From the NCBI GenBank assembly GCA_013001595.1, contig JABDMH010000152.1:1-64000 (forward strand): a stretch of DNA of 64,000 nt. The letters are read 5' to 3'. This document shows, one piece after another, positions 17,562 through 27,625 of the stretch. The first letter of the stretch is position 1, and each line of letters opens with the position of its first letter. This DNA is from Saprospiraceae bacterium (lineage in GTDB: Bacteria; Bacteroidota; Bacteroidia; Chitinophagales; Saprospiraceae). Below the pieces are notes generated by a model, which worked only from the letters and a program-made list of their open reading frames with translations, did not search any database and was not told the DNA's origin. The translations under genes and the position numbers were made by a program.

Positions 17562-18908
17562 TTAAAGGTCAGTATATGTAATATTAAGTCTTGCACCGGA
17601 GTTGGCTTTGGTGCCGACAACGATGGATCTACTGGGAATGGATCCCTTGAAAAGATTGGAAATCAGCATTGTTTGGCTCACCTCGCCACGTGCCATTTTC
17701 TGCATATGCCTGGTCACATTGAATGAATATAGTACTTGACCAGCATCGTTCGTCATTAGTGCTCCGCCAAATAATGCATCAAGATCGCGATTATAAAGTA
17801 GAGTGCCAATATCTTCTATTATTTCTTGTTGTCCATCTTCTTTGAGCTCTTCTATAATCAGCTGCTCGATTGGTGGGTATGAGGCCGTATCGGCAGATGC
17901 CAAATAACCAAGCGGTAATGTCAAGTTAGCGTTATTGATAACTGCTGATTCTATGCCATTAAGATCTCTAACATCTATCCTGATCGAGGGACCACCCATG
18001 GATTGGACCATCAACAGTGAATCCAATGATTGTGGATTCTCCAATGCATCTTCGGCTGGACTACCAGCAAAATCATGGCGATAGGTGTTGACTGCAACCA
18101 AGTTTTGCAGCACGGGAAAACGCATCACCTTGGCGGTGTCATTTTGAGAATAGTACAAATTGAGTCTAGTGAGTGGATTAAACATATCAAAGTGCACCAT
18201 CATCCCTGCAGCAGCATTGGGTTTGACCATAAGGCCCATAAATTTTTGGCGAAAGATCTCATTAGATGCGAAGTCATCAACAGATAAATCCAGTAGTAGT
18301 TTTCCCAAAGCATCATCAGATTCAGATAGCCTCAAGCGAAAATGGGGTATATATTGTACAGTATCGTGTCCGTTACCATTACTGAGAGGCTCTGCTATCT
18401 GGAGTGAGTCTTTGTAATTCGGTTGAAAAAGACCTGAACTCCCCAGTAGCTCATTACCATCGCTGATGGTACTATTGGTATAATAAACGGAATCCCTAAT
18501 AAGTTGCTGCGCCAAGGCATAGACTTCCAAATCCACTAGCTCCACAACGGAACCATAAGTTTTATTTATTGTATCGTATGCCATGGATAATACCACGGAA
18601 TCTAATTGTGCACTAGCAAAATTGGGTTCCTCTTCTATTCCAACTTGAAAGCTAATATTTGCCTCCACCAGACCAAAAATAGGGTCATTCAATTTTCCGG
18701 CCACGTGAGTAGGAACAAGTGTCTCATTAACTTGCCAGGTAGGAGCTTGAGAATCAGTCATCATGGAAGCTGAGATCGGCACAGAGTCAAAAAAGATTCC
18801 GATTTTATCCTCTTCTTCTAAAAACGATCCTAGGTCGTTTGGCTTATTGCAGGCCAAAACAATCAACAAAGTTCCTAAGTAGCTTAGGATAAAAAACCAT
18901 CTTGTCAT
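17562..18908 (-). CDS. DUF4270 lipoprotein
   Basis: 448 residues. The N-terminus MTRWFFILSYLGTLLIVLAC ends in a lipobox (V-L-A-Cys), so it should be a lipid-anchored exported protein. The body is rich in beta-strand patterns (LDSVVLSMAYDT, LNLYYSQND, ARLNITYT at the C-terminus) typical of DUF4270, a Bacteroidota family of unknown function. It lies 30 bp after the glycosyltransferase-like gene and 8 bp before DUF4290. This neighbour order recurs in the phylum, from memory. Confidence 0.85.
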   Translation of the reverse strand: MTRWFFILSYLGTLLIVLACNKPNDLGSFLEEEDKIGIFFDSVPISASMMTDSQAPTWQVNETLVPTHVAGKLNDPIFGLVEANISFQVGIEEEPNFASAQLDSVVLSMAYDTINKTYGSVVELVDLEVYALAQQLIRDSVYYTNSTISDGNELLGSSGLFQPNYKDSLQIAEPLSNGNGHDTVQYIPHFRLRLSESDDALGKLLLDLSVDDFASNEIFRQKFMGLMVKPNAAAGMMVHFDMFNPLTRLNLYYSQNDTAKVMRFPVLQNLVAVNTYRHDFAGSPAEDALENPQSLDSLLMVQSMGGPSIRIDVRDLNGIESAVINNANLTLPLGYLASADTASYPPIEQLIIEELKEDGQQEIIEDIGTLLYNRDLDALFGGALMTNDAGQVLYSFNVTRHMQKMARGEVSQTMLISNLFKGSIPSRSIVVGTKANSGARLNITYTDL

Positions 18909-18938
18909 AAACTGATTTAATGCTACTTTTTTGTACGC

Positions 18939-19763
18939 CTATGAGTCTAAGAGCTCCTTATAGAAATCTAAATAGGCCGACAGGTAAACGTCTGTTTCCT
19001 GAGCTTCCAAAGTTGGTTTGTCAAGCCCTGAAATCGTCTTTTTAACGTTATCGTTAAGTTCTTCGCTGCCCATGATGAGTGCATCTGAAAATTCACTAGC
19101 ACCTTGATGTAGGGCTATGCCTTTACCATTTTGATAAGCCTTTAGATCGCCTGGTTCCAAATCATTTATTGAGGCCTTCTCAGCAAAACGATCAGACAGT
19201 GATCCATCACTACCATTGCCATTGTAGATGCTGTTGTAAAGTGAGTAGATCACTTTGGCATCTTTGAATATTGGCTCATTATGATATGCCACCTTAAGAT
19301 AGAAAGGTATTAAACTGGTCATCCAGCCATGGCAATGTATCAAATCGGTAGCCCATCCAAATTTTTTCACAGTTTCCAGCACGCCCTTACAGAAAAAGAT
19401 CATTCTATCCGTATTGTCATCAAAAGGCTTTCCTTTATCATCTTCAAATACCTGCTTGCGCTTGAAGAACTCCTCATTATCTAAGAAATACACTTGCATT
19501 CTCGTGCCGGGAAGTGAGGCTACCTTTATAATCAGTGGATAATCGTCTTCATCGACGATAATGTTCATACCAGATAGTCTGACTACCTCATGAAGTCGAT
19601 GGCGACGCTCATTAATGGTTCCAAAACGTGGCATCAGTACACGAATCTCCATACCATGCTCTTGGATATACTGAGGCAATCGCCTGGCAATTGCCGAAAT
19701 CTCTGACAATGTGGTATAAGGCTCCATCTCCTGCGTCACGATCAACACACGCTTCTTGCTCAT
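18939..19763 (-). CDS. GT5 (glycogen/starch synthase) N-terminal domain protein
   Basis: 274 residues, about half of a glycogen synthase. It matches the N-terminal Rossmann domain of GT5 enzymes: RVLIVTQEMEPYTTLSEISA in place of the usual 'EV.P..K.GGLADV', then IRVLMPRFGTIN, DRMIFFCKGVLE and LIHCHGWMTSLIPFYLK. The C-terminal GT-B domain with the catalytic and ADP-glucose-binding residues is absent, and the Lys of KxGG is replaced (TLSE). The usual synthase reaction is therefore unlikely unless a partner supplies the second half. Short proteins of this kind recur in Bacteroidota next to DUF4270. It is the promoter-proximal gene of the operon leading to murA. Confidence 0.8.
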   Translation of the reverse strand: MSKKRVLIVTQEMEPYTTLSEISAIARRLPQYIQEHGMEIRVLMPRFGTINERRHRLHEVVRLSGMNIIVDEDDYPLIIKVASLPGTRMQVYFLDNEEFFKRKQVFEDDKGKPFDDNTDRMIFFCKGVLETVKKFGWATDLIHCHGWMTSLIPFYLKVAYHNEPIFKDAKVIYSLYNSIYNGNGSDGSLSDRFAEKASINDLEPGDLKAYQNGKGIALHQGASEFSDALIMGSEELNDNVKKTISGLDKPTLEAQETDVYLSAYLDFYKELLDS

Positions 19764-19812
19764 AAGCCAATCTGTTTATAACTTAAAGATCATCAATACT
19801 TTAAAAGGACTG

Positions 19813-19820
19813 CAAAGATA
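19813..19820 (-). promoter_or_regulatory. candidate -7 element of the GT5-DUF4270-DUF4290-murA operon
   Basis: TATCTTTG on the minus strand matches TAnnTTTG and lies 50 bp upstream of the first ATG of the operon. No convincing TTTG is seen 19-21 bp further upstream. Confidence 0.5.
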
Positions 19821-19884
19821 CTAAAAATTGGCATTTTCGGATAAGATTGACTGCAAAAAGGACTGTTAATGAAATCAAAAACAC

Positions 19885-21141
19885 CTAGCTAGACATCGCA
19901 ACCACTTGCATGATCCATGCGCAGATGATTGCTCCATAGGTGCCTAGGGCATAACCTAAAACTGCCATCAATACACCGACGGGGGCCAATGACGGACTGA
20001 AAGCGGATGCTACCACGGGAGCAGAAGCAGCTCCACCTACATTGGCCTGACTCCCCACTGCCACGAAGAAGAAAGGAGCACGAATGAGCTTTGCCACTAT
20101 GATTAATGAGGCTACATGCACACTCATCCAGATAAGACCCACTGCGAAGAGGCCCAGGTTATCGAAGACTTCTGCAATGTTCATGTTCATACCAATCGTA
20201 GCGACTAAAAAATAGATGAACACACTTCCCCATTTTGAAGCACCAACTCCCTCTAGTGATTTTAGCTTGGTAAAGGACAATAACAACCCAATCGTAGTAG
20301 AGGTAACAATGAGCCAGAAAAAGGGTGACATCAGTGAATCTAGACGTAAGGCTTGCAACACAGAAGCGTAAGATTGCATCAGTGGTGCAATTTGATCGGC
20401 TACGATGTGAGCGATGGCTGTACCACCAAATGCAATGGCAAGAAGTACAAAAAGATCGATTACGGTCGGTATGGTCTCTATTCCTGCTCGGTAGTCTTCT
20501 ACGCGTCTTTTAAGGTCATCAATAGCTGTAGTATCTGCTTTTAACCAGGTATCGATGCGCCGGGTGATATTGGCTCCATAGAGTAAAAATCCCATCCAAA
20601 TGTTAGCTACCACAACATCGACTACCACCATCGTACTAAACAGCTTGTCACTAACTTGGAAGATTTCCTTCATCGCAGTTTGATTGGCTCCACCACCAAT
20701 CCAGCTGCCTGCCACGGTACTCAATCCACGCCAAAGATCTTCGGTAGAGGCTGAAATAACCTCAGGCCAGATATTGAGGATAATCAGTAGGGCTATGGGG
20801 CCACCCAGTATGATGCCTGCCGTTGCCGTAAAGAACATGATTAGTGACTTTGAGCCTAGATTCAATACTCCCTTCAAGTCTATACCGAGGCATAATAAAA
20901 TCAAACTGGCAGGTAAAAAATAACGGGATGCAACAAAATATAGGTTAGATTCTTCTCCAGAAATCAAACCCAGAGGCCAATTCAGGAAGGCCGGTATAAA
21001 ATAACAGAGCAGTAAGGCCGGCACATATCGATAAAAAGTCTGCCAACCTCGTCTCTTGCTACTGGCAGTCACAAAAATCAAGGCCAATACTGTCAACAAG
21101 ATACCGGCAACAATCGCATCATTGGAAAACCATGGTCTCAT
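19885..21141 (-). CDS. DUF819 family membrane protein (YjcL-like)
   Basis: 418 residues with about eleven hydrophobic segments. It matches DUF819 (PF05684): WRGLSTVAGSWIGGGANQTAMKEIF in the first half and VGSQANVGGAASAPVVASAFS in the second half are the paired G/N-rich re-entrant-like motifs seen in the family and in related transporter folds. The internal similarity of the two motifs suggests an inverted-repeat transporter. The substrate is unknown. The frame begins MRPWFSNDAIVAGILL at ATG 21141. It stands 60 bp downstream of rnr and may be read through from it. Confidence 0.85.
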   Translation of the reverse strand: MRPWFSNDAIVAGILLTVLALIFVTASSKRRGWQTFYRYVPALLLCYFIPAFLNWPLGLISGEESNLYFVASRYFLPASLILLCLGIDLKGVLNLGSKSLIMFFTATAGIILGGPIALLIILNIWPEVISASTEDLWRGLSTVAGSWIGGGANQTAMKEIFQVSDKLFSTMVVVDVVVANIWMGFLLYGANITRRIDTWLKADTTAIDDLKRRVEDYRAGIETIPTVIDLFVLLAIAFGGTAIAHIVADQIAPLMQSYASVLQALRLDSLMSPFFWLIVTSTTIGLLLSFTKLKSLEGVGASKWGSVFIYFLVATIGMNMNIAEVFDNLGLFAVGLIWMSVHVASLIIVAKLIRAPFFFVAVGSQANVGGAASAPVVASAFSPSLAPVGVLMAVLGYALGTYGAIICAWIMQVVAMSS

Positions 21142-21201
21142 AACATTAGTGATCTTTGGACAAAATATGCATCGATTCTTGAAGCACCACCATAGCTAGG
21201 C

Positions 21202-23364
21202 TCAGTCGAGTCCCTCTCCATCTGCAATCTCCATGTCTACCTCGAGGTCATCGATGTTGACATCAACAATCTTGACCTTAATCTCTTGTCCAATCTTTAT
21301 GACTTGTGCGGAATGCTGCCCAATCGCCTTCATGCGATTTTCCGCAACATCGAATGGTTCACTCATGGTATCAAAACCGATCAGTCCATCGATTTGTGTC
21401 TCCTTCAGAGATATAAAGAGGCCCCTCTCAATCATACCACTTACTATTCCTATGAAAACCTGTCCAATACGTTCTGCGATGTATTCCACTTGTTTAAACT
21501 TAATGGATTCTCGCTCGGCCTCCTGAGCCTTTCTTTCCTGATTGCTAATGTGTCGACACATTCTTTCCAAATCCGATTTATCCAAACGCGCGATTGCGTT
21601 AAGATTCTTTTCGAGAATCCGATGTACGAGCACATCTGCATACCTTCTGATGGGAGAGGTGAAGTGGGAATAGTGATCAAACCCGAGACCAAAATGGCCA
21701 ATATTCTCCGTGCTGTAGATTGCCTTGGACATGGTTCGCACAGCAAACGGCTCAGCAAAAGCGAGCACTTCATCCTTGCGAGCTTCTTCCGAAAGACGAT
21801 TGAAGGATTCCTTAATTTTTCGTGGCGACTGGAGGTCAAACTGGAATCCCAACTCTTTGAGAAATAGTGCGTACTCCTCTAGTTTCTGCTCATCAGGTTG
21901 GTCATGAATGCGGTATACAAACGGGATTTCTAGCTCTTCCTTCTTCTTGATAAACATTGCCACTTCCCTATTGGCCAAAAGCATTAGGTCTTCTACAAGC
22001 TTGTGTGTATCCATCCTCTCCTTGGTAAAGATTGAGATGGGATGGTTGAGTTCGTTTAATTCAAACTGAACTTCGGGCGACTCAAATGCTATTGAACCCT
22101 CATTCAATCTGCGGTCTCGTAAGATCTTGGACAATTTATTCAGAGCCTGCAGCTCCTTTGCCAAATCGCCCGAACTACCATCAATGCTTGCCTGCGCCTC
22201 TTCATAAGAAAACCTACGATCAGAATGGATGATCCCCTTCCCAAACCATCGCTTAATTATGTTAAAGTTTTGATCAAAATCAAAGACGGCCGAAAAGGTC
22301 AGAGAGTCTTCATTTGGTCGCAATGAACACAGCTCGTTGGACAAGATTTCAGGGAGCATAGGCGCCACTCGATCCACAAGATATACGGAGGTAGCGCGTT
22401 TGTAAGCTTCTTTGTCCAGTTGTGTGCCAGGCTTTACATAGTGGGTCACGTCTGCAATATGCACCCCGACCTGTACATGTCCATCATCCAAAAAGTCAAT
22501 TGACAGGGCATCATCAAAATCTTTGGCAGTGGCCGGATCAATTGTCAATGTTACGGTCTCTCTAAAATCTCGACGACGGTCTACCTCTTCTTGAGAAATG
22601 ATGCGAGAGAGCTTTGCCGCCTCCTGCTCAACTACTTTTTGAAATGAGATATCAAAACCATGATTGACTAAGATGGACTGCATCATTACTCCGTGGCGAT
22701 CCGTCTTATCCAATACCTTGGTCACTCGCCCAATTGGACTTTGATTAACCCGCTCGGGCCACTGAGCAATCTCTACCATCACCTTGTCGGTATCTTTGGC
22801 ATTGCCTTGTTCTTTAGGATACACGATGATGTCGAAAGGTGTCATGCGATCATCAGGTATGACAAAGGCAAAGTTCTTGTTCTGCTGAAAATCACCTATA
22901 AACTTCTCCTGTGATCGTTCTAAGATCTTAACTACCTTCCCTTCAGGTTTCCTGCCTCTCCTACTGGTTAGTTGAACCCTGACCTTGTCGCCATTCATGG
23001 CCAATTTCAACCTTTTGGCTGACACATAAATATCTTGATCCAGACCTTCACAAATGATGTAGCCTGCTCCAGATCTTGTCAGATCGACGTATCCGTCATA
23101 AGCCTCCGTTGGTTCTTGCACATCATTGGATTGATGACGCAGCCACCGGTATTTGTCGTCTTTTACATTTTGGATTTTACCTTTCTCTGCGAGCCTCTCC
23201 AACACTGCTTCCACTGAATCTCTTGTATTCTTAATTTTCAGTTTCTTAATGAGTTGTTTGGCGTTGAGTCGTTTTTTTGGCTGTCGTTCCAAGGCTTTTG
23301 CTAAAATGAATTCAAGCTTCTTTGCGGGCAGTTTATTGCCCTTAACTTTGTTGGTTTTTACCAT
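21202..23364 (-). CDS. rnr: ribonuclease R
   Basis: 720 residues. Domains in order are an N-terminal winged helix (about 10-70), cold-shock domains (about 75-240), the RNB catalytic domain (about 265-590) and a C-terminal S1 domain. TIDPATAKDFDDALSI carries the four conserved catalytic Asp, and HYSHFTSPIRRYADVLVHR is the RNB signature. The enzyme degrades structured RNA 3' to 5' in turnover, tRNA/rRNA quality control and trans-translation. The acidic C-terminus (DLEVDMEIADGEGLD) lacks the long basic tail of E. coli RNase R. It starts 24 bp after the unknown gene at 23389-23895. Confidence 0.95.
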   Translation of the reverse strand: MVKTNKVKGNKLPAKKLEFILAKALERQPKKRLNAKQLIKKLKIKNTRDSVEAVLERLAEKGKIQNVKDDKYRWLRHQSNDVQEPTEAYDGYVDLTRSGAGYIICEGLDQDIYVSAKRLKLAMNGDKVRVQLTSRRGRKPEGKVVKILERSQEKFIGDFQQNKNFAFVIPDDRMTPFDIIVYPKEQGNAKDTDKVMVEIAQWPERVNQSPIGRVTKVLDKTDRHGVMMQSILVNHGFDISFQKVVEQEAAKLSRIISQEEVDRRRDFRETVTLTIDPATAKDFDDALSIDFLDDGHVQVGVHIADVTHYVKPGTQLDKEAYKRATSVYLVDRVAPMLPEILSNELCSLRPNEDSLTFSAVFDFDQNFNIIKRWFGKGIIHSDRRFSYEEAQASIDGSSGDLAKELQALNKLSKILRDRRLNEGSIAFESPEVQFELNELNHPISIFTKERMDTHKLVEDLMLLANREVAMFIKKKEELEIPFVYRIHDQPDEQKLEEYALFLKELGFQFDLQSPRKIKESFNRLSEEARKDEVLAFAEPFAVRTMSKAIYSTENIGHFGLGFDHYSHFTSPIRRYADVLVHRILEKNLNAIARLDKSDLERMCRHISNQERKAQEAERESIKFKQVEYIAERIGQVFIGIVSGMIERGLFISLKETQIDGLIGFDTMSEPFDVAENRMKAIGQHSAQVIKIGQEIKVKIVDVNIDDLEVDMEIADGEGLD

Positions 23365-23388
23365 TGTTGGGTGAAAATATTTGTTTGA

Positions 23389-23895
23389 TTATTGCTCCTC
23401 GAGCATATGTAATATATCACCTGTGCTCGTGAGTTCTAGTTGATAAGTCCGGCTATCTAAAGGATCGTAGTGCCGATCAGCAGCCTCCTGGATGCCTTCA
23501 GCTACGGTAATTAGCCCATCCTCATCGATGGTCGCTATTCTTCTAAGGATACTTTCCCCGTTTGACTTGGTTCCGGCAATTACCTTACTACTGATCCTTC
23601 TGCCTGATCTTTCAAAGGTAGTCAGAATATATTCATACTCCATCAATGATGCACGCCAGTAGACCAGCGCACTAAAGCGTCCTTCTGTTGGCAGCTTAAA
23701 ACAAGCTATGTATTCTGTAAATCCATCTTGGTCTTGCTCATGATCTGTACTTAGGAACGTGGCGATCAAACCAAGCGGAATGGGTTTGTTTTCTTTAGAA
23801 AAAATGTGGTGGGTTTCGACGGACAGTGTTATCGGAAGGTCAATCTTGGGGAAGAAAGTTGCCAACGCACTAAATTGCTGCCTGATCTTTGCCAT
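23389..23895 (-). CDS. hypothetical protein
   Basis: 168 residues that I do not recognise. It is soluble, with no signal peptide or membrane segment, and mixed alpha/beta by eye. Two stretches read as paired beta strands (EYIACFKLPTEGRFSALVYW and YEYILTTFERSGRRISSKVI). One possibility is a regulatory or ligand-binding domain, but there is no motif to support a function. It lies immediately upstream of rnr in the same direction (24-bp gap), which implies co-transcription. The ATG at 23895 begins MAKIRQQFSALATFFPKIDL. Confidence 0.65.
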   Translation of the reverse strand: MAKIRQQFSALATFFPKIDLPITLSVETHHIFSKENKPIPLGLIATFLSTDHEQDQDGFTEYIACFKLPTEGRFSALVYWRASLMEYEYILTTFERSGRRISSKVIAGTKSNGESILRRIATIDEDGLITVAEGIQEAADRHYDPLDSRTYQLELTSTGDILHMLEEQ

Positions 23896-24000
23896 AAGGG
23901 TACAAAATTGCGAAAAATCCTAATGGACTTTGAAGAAGCAAAACTATGATTTTAGAATCATTCTAAATAGCCTGCTGTATTGAGACACTCCTACAGACTA

Positions 24001-24032
24001 TTTGTTTCATATGCAGATAACAGATAGATTTG
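24001..24032 (+). promoter_or_regulatory. promoter of the sdhCAB operon
   Basis: TTTG (24001-24004), a 20-bp spacer and TAGATTTG (24025-24032) form a full match to the Bacteroidota vegetative sigma consensus TTTG/TAnnTTTG. The start should fall near 24039, giving a leader of about 26 nt to the sdhC ATG at 24065. Confidence 0.8.
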
Positions 24033-24064
24033 CTCGAATCAGTTTCATATCGTAATCCGTAACT

Positions 24065-24754
24065 ATGTCTTGGTTTACAAACTTTTTAACATCTTCAATA
24101 GGGAGAAAGCTATTGATGAGCCTAACCGGTCTTTTTCTCATCATTTTTCTGCTGGTGCACTTGATCGGAAATTTGCAGTTGCTCATTGATGACGGGGGAG
24201 AAAAGTTCAATCTTTATGGTAAGTTTATGACCACTAACCCCTTAATAAAGACCGTTTCCTACGGATTATACTTCTTTATCCTTCTGCACACAGTACAGGG
24301 CATTATACTGATGATCAATAACCGGAAGGCGCGAAATAGCCGATATGCGGTCTATGCCGCCAAAGCCATCAGCCCATCACCTACAGCATCGAGATACATG
24401 GGGCCTCTAGGTGTTGTCATCTTGATTTTTATCTTAATTCATATGTGGCAATTTTGGTTTCAGATGAAGACCGGGGCATTAGATTTGGTCACTTACTCAG
24501 GAAATGAAGCTGTAAAAGATCTATATACTCCTGTTGCCTATGCATTTAGTCAATGGTGGTATGTAGTTTTTTATGTGATCAGTATGGTAGTGATTGCCTT
24601 TCATCTGAGCCATGGTTTTCAGAGTGCATTTCAGTCCCTCGGAATCAATCATAGGAAGTACAGTCCTTGGATAAAAAATATTGGGATCGTATACTCAATT
24701 CTTATACCCGCGGGCTTTGCCCTCATTCCCATATACTTTTTCTTATTTAAGTAA
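24065..24754 (+). CDS. sdhC: succinate dehydrogenase cytochrome b subunit
   Basis: 229 residues with five membrane helices, the single-subunit type-B anchor (b558 type) of succinate:quinone oxidoreductases. Likely haem ligands are the His in LLVHLIGNLQ, FFILLHTVQG, LILIHMWQFWF and AFHLSHGFQSAF, which would hold two b haems as in the Wolinella and Bacillus enzymes. It passes electrons between the iron-sulfur subunit and menaquinone in the inner membrane. It is first in the sdhCAB operon, 9 bp before sdhA. Confidence 0.94.
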   Translation: MSWFTNFLTSSIGRKLLMSLTGLFLIIFLLVHLIGNLQLLIDDGGEKFNLYGKFMTTNPLIKTVSYGLYFFILLHTVQGIILMINNRKARNSRYAVYAAKAISPSPTASRYMGPLGVVILIFILIHMWQFWFQMKTGALDLVTYSGNEAVKDLYTPVAYAFSQWWYVVFYVISMVVIAFHLSHGFQSAFQSLGINHRKYSPWIKNIGIVYSILIPAGFALIPIYFFLFK

Positions 24755-24763
24755 ATATAAAGC

Positions 24764-26761
24764 ATGAGTCTACATAGTAAAGTGCCACCAGGTGAGCTCG
24801 CTGAAAAATGGACAAATTATCGATCTTCCATGCCACTGGTTGCCCCTAACAACAAGCGAAGACTTGAGGTAATTGTGGTAGGAACAGGTCTAGCTGGTGC
24901 CTCAGCAGCAGCTTCATTAGGAGAACTGGGGTATCAGGTAAAGTGCTTTACATTCCATGATAGCCCACGCAGAGCACACAGTATAGCCGCCCAAGGTGGG
25001 ATTAATGCAGCCAAGAATTACCAAAATGATGGAGATAGTGTCTATCGCTTGTTTTATGATACCATAAAAGGTGGTGACTATCGATCTAGAGAAGCTAATG
25101 TGCATCGGCTTGCTGAAGTCTCAACTGATATCATTGATCAATGTGTTGCTCAAGGGGTGCCGTTTGCAAGAGAATATGGTGGACTGCTTGCCAATAGGTC
25201 ATTTGGCGGTGTGCAAGTATCAAGAACCTTCTACGCTCGTGGACAGACCGGACAACAACTACTAATCGGTGCATATCAGGCCCTATCTCGCCAGATAAAC
25301 TCTGGTGCGGTCAGCATGTATAATCGTCATGAGATGCTAGACTTAGTGGTTGTAGATGGTAAGGCCAGAGGCATTATTGCCAGAAATTTACTCACTGGCA
25401 AACTGGAGAGATTTGCTGCGCACTGCGTTGTTTTAGCTACTGGGGGTTATGGTAATGTCTATTATCTATCAACCAACGCTATGTGTTGTAATGTGACTTC
25501 TGCCTGGAGGGCAGTAAAGCGTGGAGCCTATATGGCCAATCCTTGCTTCACCCAAATTCATCCTACATGTATTCCCGTTTCTGGTGACTACCAATCCAAA
25601 TTGACGCTTATGTCAGAATCGCTGAGAAACGATGGGCGGGTATGGGTGCCTAAAGAGAAAGAAGATGTTGATGCCATCAGGAATGGTAACACTAGACCAG
25701 AGGATCTACCGGAGGAAAAGAGAGACTATTATCTAGAACGGCGATATCCGGCCTTTGGTAACTTGGTTCCCAGGGATGTTGCATCGAGAGCTGCCAAACA
25801 AGCCTGCGATGAGGGAAAAGGAGTCAACCAAAGTGGCTTGGCAGTATTCTTAGATTTTGCCGATGCCATTGAGCGATATGGTCGGTCAGAAGCTAAATCG
25901 CAAGGACTCGAGAACCCTAACAACAGCGACATAACAAAACTGGGCGAGGGGGTAGTAGAAGCCAAATACGGCAATTTGTTTGAGATGTATGAGAAGATTA
26001 CCGGAGACAATCCTTACAAGACCCCCATGATGATCTATCCGGCAGTGCATTACACAATGGGCGGATTATGGGTAGACTATAATTTGGAATCAAACCTGCC
26101 AGGTTTATTCGTACTAGGTGAAGCCAACTACTCTGACCATGGAGCCAATAGACTTGGGGCATCAGCACTTATGCAAGGTCTAGCTGATGGCTACTTTGTG
26201 GTACCATATACCATCGGCACCTTCTTATCAGATGAAATACGTAATCCTGCCATCAGTACTGATCAGCGTGCTTTTGAAGAGGCAGAACAAGCTACACGTG
26301 ATAGATTGAATAAATTGATATCCGTAAAAGGCAATCAAACCGTGGAAGCCTTTCATCGCAGACTAGGCTTAATTATGTGGGAATACTGTGGTATGTCACG
26401 CAATGCCGATGGTCTGCGCAAAGGTCAGAAGATGATACAGGAACTACGCGAAGAGTATTGGAATGACGTATTGGTACCGGGCAATGCTGACGAGTTTAAT
26501 CCCGAATTGGAAAAAGCTGTCCGAGTAGCTGACTTTATGGAGATGGGAGAAATGATGATGGAGGACGCCCTCAATCGGGATGAATCTTGTGGTGGTCACT
26601 TTAGAGAAGAATATCAAACCCCTGAGGGTGAAGCCTTGCGTAGAGACGATGAGTTTACCTATGTAGCTGCATGGGAATGGGTGGAGAATGCAGACTCTGT
26701 GTTACATAAAGAAGAATTAACTTTTGAAAACGTAGAATTGAAAACCAGGAGCTACAAATAG
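24764..26761 (+). CDS. sdhA: succinate dehydrogenase flavoprotein subunit
   Basis: 665 residues. An N-terminal FAD Rossmann motif ([20 protein letters not shown]) is followed by the FAD-attachment segment [14 protein letters not shown], whose first His is the covalent flavin ligand. [20 protein letters not shown] and [20 protein letters not shown] carry substrate- and flavin-binding residues. It oxidises succinate to fumarate in the TCA cycle, or the reverse. The long form matches type-B SQR flavoproteins. It is flanked closely by sdhC and sdhB (9 and 26 bp). Confidence 0.96.
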   Translation: MSLHSKVPPGELAEKWTNYRSSMPLVAPNNKRRLEVIVVGTGLAGASAAASLGELGYQVKCFTFHDSPRRAHSIAAQGGINAAKNYQNDGDSVYRLFYDTIKGGDYRSREANVHRLAEVSTDIIDQCVAQGVPFAREYGGLLANRSFGGVQVSRTFYARGQTGQQLLIGAYQALSRQINSGAVSMYNRHEMLDLVVVDGKARGIIARNLLTGKLERFAAHCVVLATGGYGNVYYLSTNAMCCNVTSAWRAVKRGAYMANPCFTQIHPTCIPVSGDYQSKLTLMSESLRNDGRVWVPKEKEDVDAIRNGNTRPEDLPEEKRDYYLERRYPAFGNLVPRDVASRAAKQACDEGKGVNQSGLAVFLDFADAIERYGRSEAKSQGLENPNNSDITKLGEGVVEAKYGNLFEMYEKITGDNPYKTPMMIYPAVHYTMGGLWVDYNLESNLPGLFVLGEANYSDHGANRLGASALMQGLADGYFVVPYTIGTFLSDEIRNPAISTDQRAFEEAEQATRDRLNKLISVKGNQTVEAFHRRLGLIMWEYCGMSRNADGLRKGQKMIQELREEYWNDVLVPGNADEFNPELEKAVRVADFMEMGEMMMEDALNRDESCGGHFREEYQTPEGEALRRDDEFTYVAAWEWVENADSVLHKEELTFENVELKTRSYK

Positions 26762-26787
26762 GGTTATATAATCAAAGAAGAAGCATT

Positions 26788-27531
26788 ATGCAGTTAACAC
26801 TGAAAATTTGGAGACAAGCACCGGGCAATGGACAAGGAAAGTTTGAGAACTATAATGTAGTGGCCAATGAGCATATGTCTTTTTTGGAGATGCTAGATGT
26901 GCTTAATCAAGATCTGATCGAATCCGGTAAAGACCCTGTTGCTTTCGAGCATGATTGTAGAGAAGGTATTTGCGGAACTTGCAGTATGGTAATCAATGGT
27001 CGACCTCATGGTCCGTTGCAGGGTACCACGGTTTGCCAACTGCACATGCGGTTTTTTAAGGATGGAGACACCATTACTATTGAACCATGGAGAGCGGCTT
27101 CCTTTCCTATAGTAAAAGACCTCGTAGTCGATAGAAGTTCTTTTGATCGGATCATTCAAGTAGGAGGATACATTTCAGTCAACACAGGGCAAGCGCCGGA
27201 CGGCAATGCTATACCAGTAGAGAGAGGAGAGGCGTCCAAGTCTATGGATGCTGCTGCCTGTATAGGGTGTGGTGCCTGTGTAGCCGCCTGTCCCAATGCA
27301 TCAGCCATGCTCTTTGTGTCTGCGAAAGTTTCGCACCTCGCCCTCCTACCTCAAGGTGAAGTCGAAGACGATAAGCGAGTGACTGCCATGGTCAATCAGA
27401 TGGACAAAGAAGGCTTTGGCAATTGTTCAAACGTTGGGGCATGTGAAGCTGAATGTCCAAAAGAAATATCCATAGCCAATATCGCTCGACTAAATCGTCA
27501 GTATCTGCGAGCTTCCTTATCAGGAGAATAA
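26788..27531 (+). CDS. sdhB: succinate dehydrogenase iron-sulfur subunit
   Basis: 247 residues. [20 protein letters not shown] and the following VC supply the plant-type [2Fe-2S] cysteines. [15 protein letters not shown] binds the [4Fe-4S] cluster and [15 protein letters not shown] completes the [3Fe-4S]/[4Fe-4S] sites. The subunit wires electrons from the SdhA flavin to the SdhC haems/quinone. It ends the operon; the downstream gap carries two palindromes. Confidence 0.96.
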   Translation: MQLTLKIWRQAPGNGQGKFENYNVVANEHMSFLEMLDVLNQDLIESGKDPVAFEHDCREGICGTCSMVINGRPHGPLQGTTVCQLHMRFFKDGDTITIEPWRAASFPIVKDLVVDRSSFDRIIQVGGYISVNTGQAPDGNAIPVERGEASKSMDAAACIGCGACVAACPNASAMLFVSAKVSHLALLPQGEVEDDKRVTAMVNQMDKEGFGNCSNVGACEAECPKEISIANIARLNRQYLRASLSGE

Positions 27532-27554
27532 GATGAGTTCCAATTCATCTAGAT

Positions 27555-27570
27555 TTTAACATATGTTAAA
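27555..27570. promoter_or_regulatory. 16-bp perfect palindrome after sdhB
   Basis: TTTAACAT and ATGTTAAA are exactly complementary with no spacer, 24 bp past the sdhB stop. It is too AT-rich and lacks a T tract, so it is a poor terminator; a protein-binding site is more likely. No partner protein is suggested by the neighbours. Confidence 0.4.
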
Positions 27571-27605
27571 CCGGAGAAATTGAGCATTTGTGGGAGAATG
27601 TTTAG

Positions 27606-27625
27606 ATGTAAATAATTTACATTTG
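27606..27625 (+). promoter_or_regulatory. inverted repeat overlapping a -7-like element
   Basis: ATGTAAAT-A-ATTTACAT (27606-27622) is a perfect inverted repeat with one central base. Its right arm overlaps TACATTTG (27618-27625), a TAnnTTTG match on the + strand. No TTTG lies 19-21 bp upstream. The next protein gene (asnS) is convergent, so any transcript would be non-coding. Confidence 0.3.

Noticed and set aside
21286-21867. 193-codon open frame antisense to rnr
   Set aside because: The opposite frame encodes the conserved RNB and S1 domains of RNase R, so this one is incidental.
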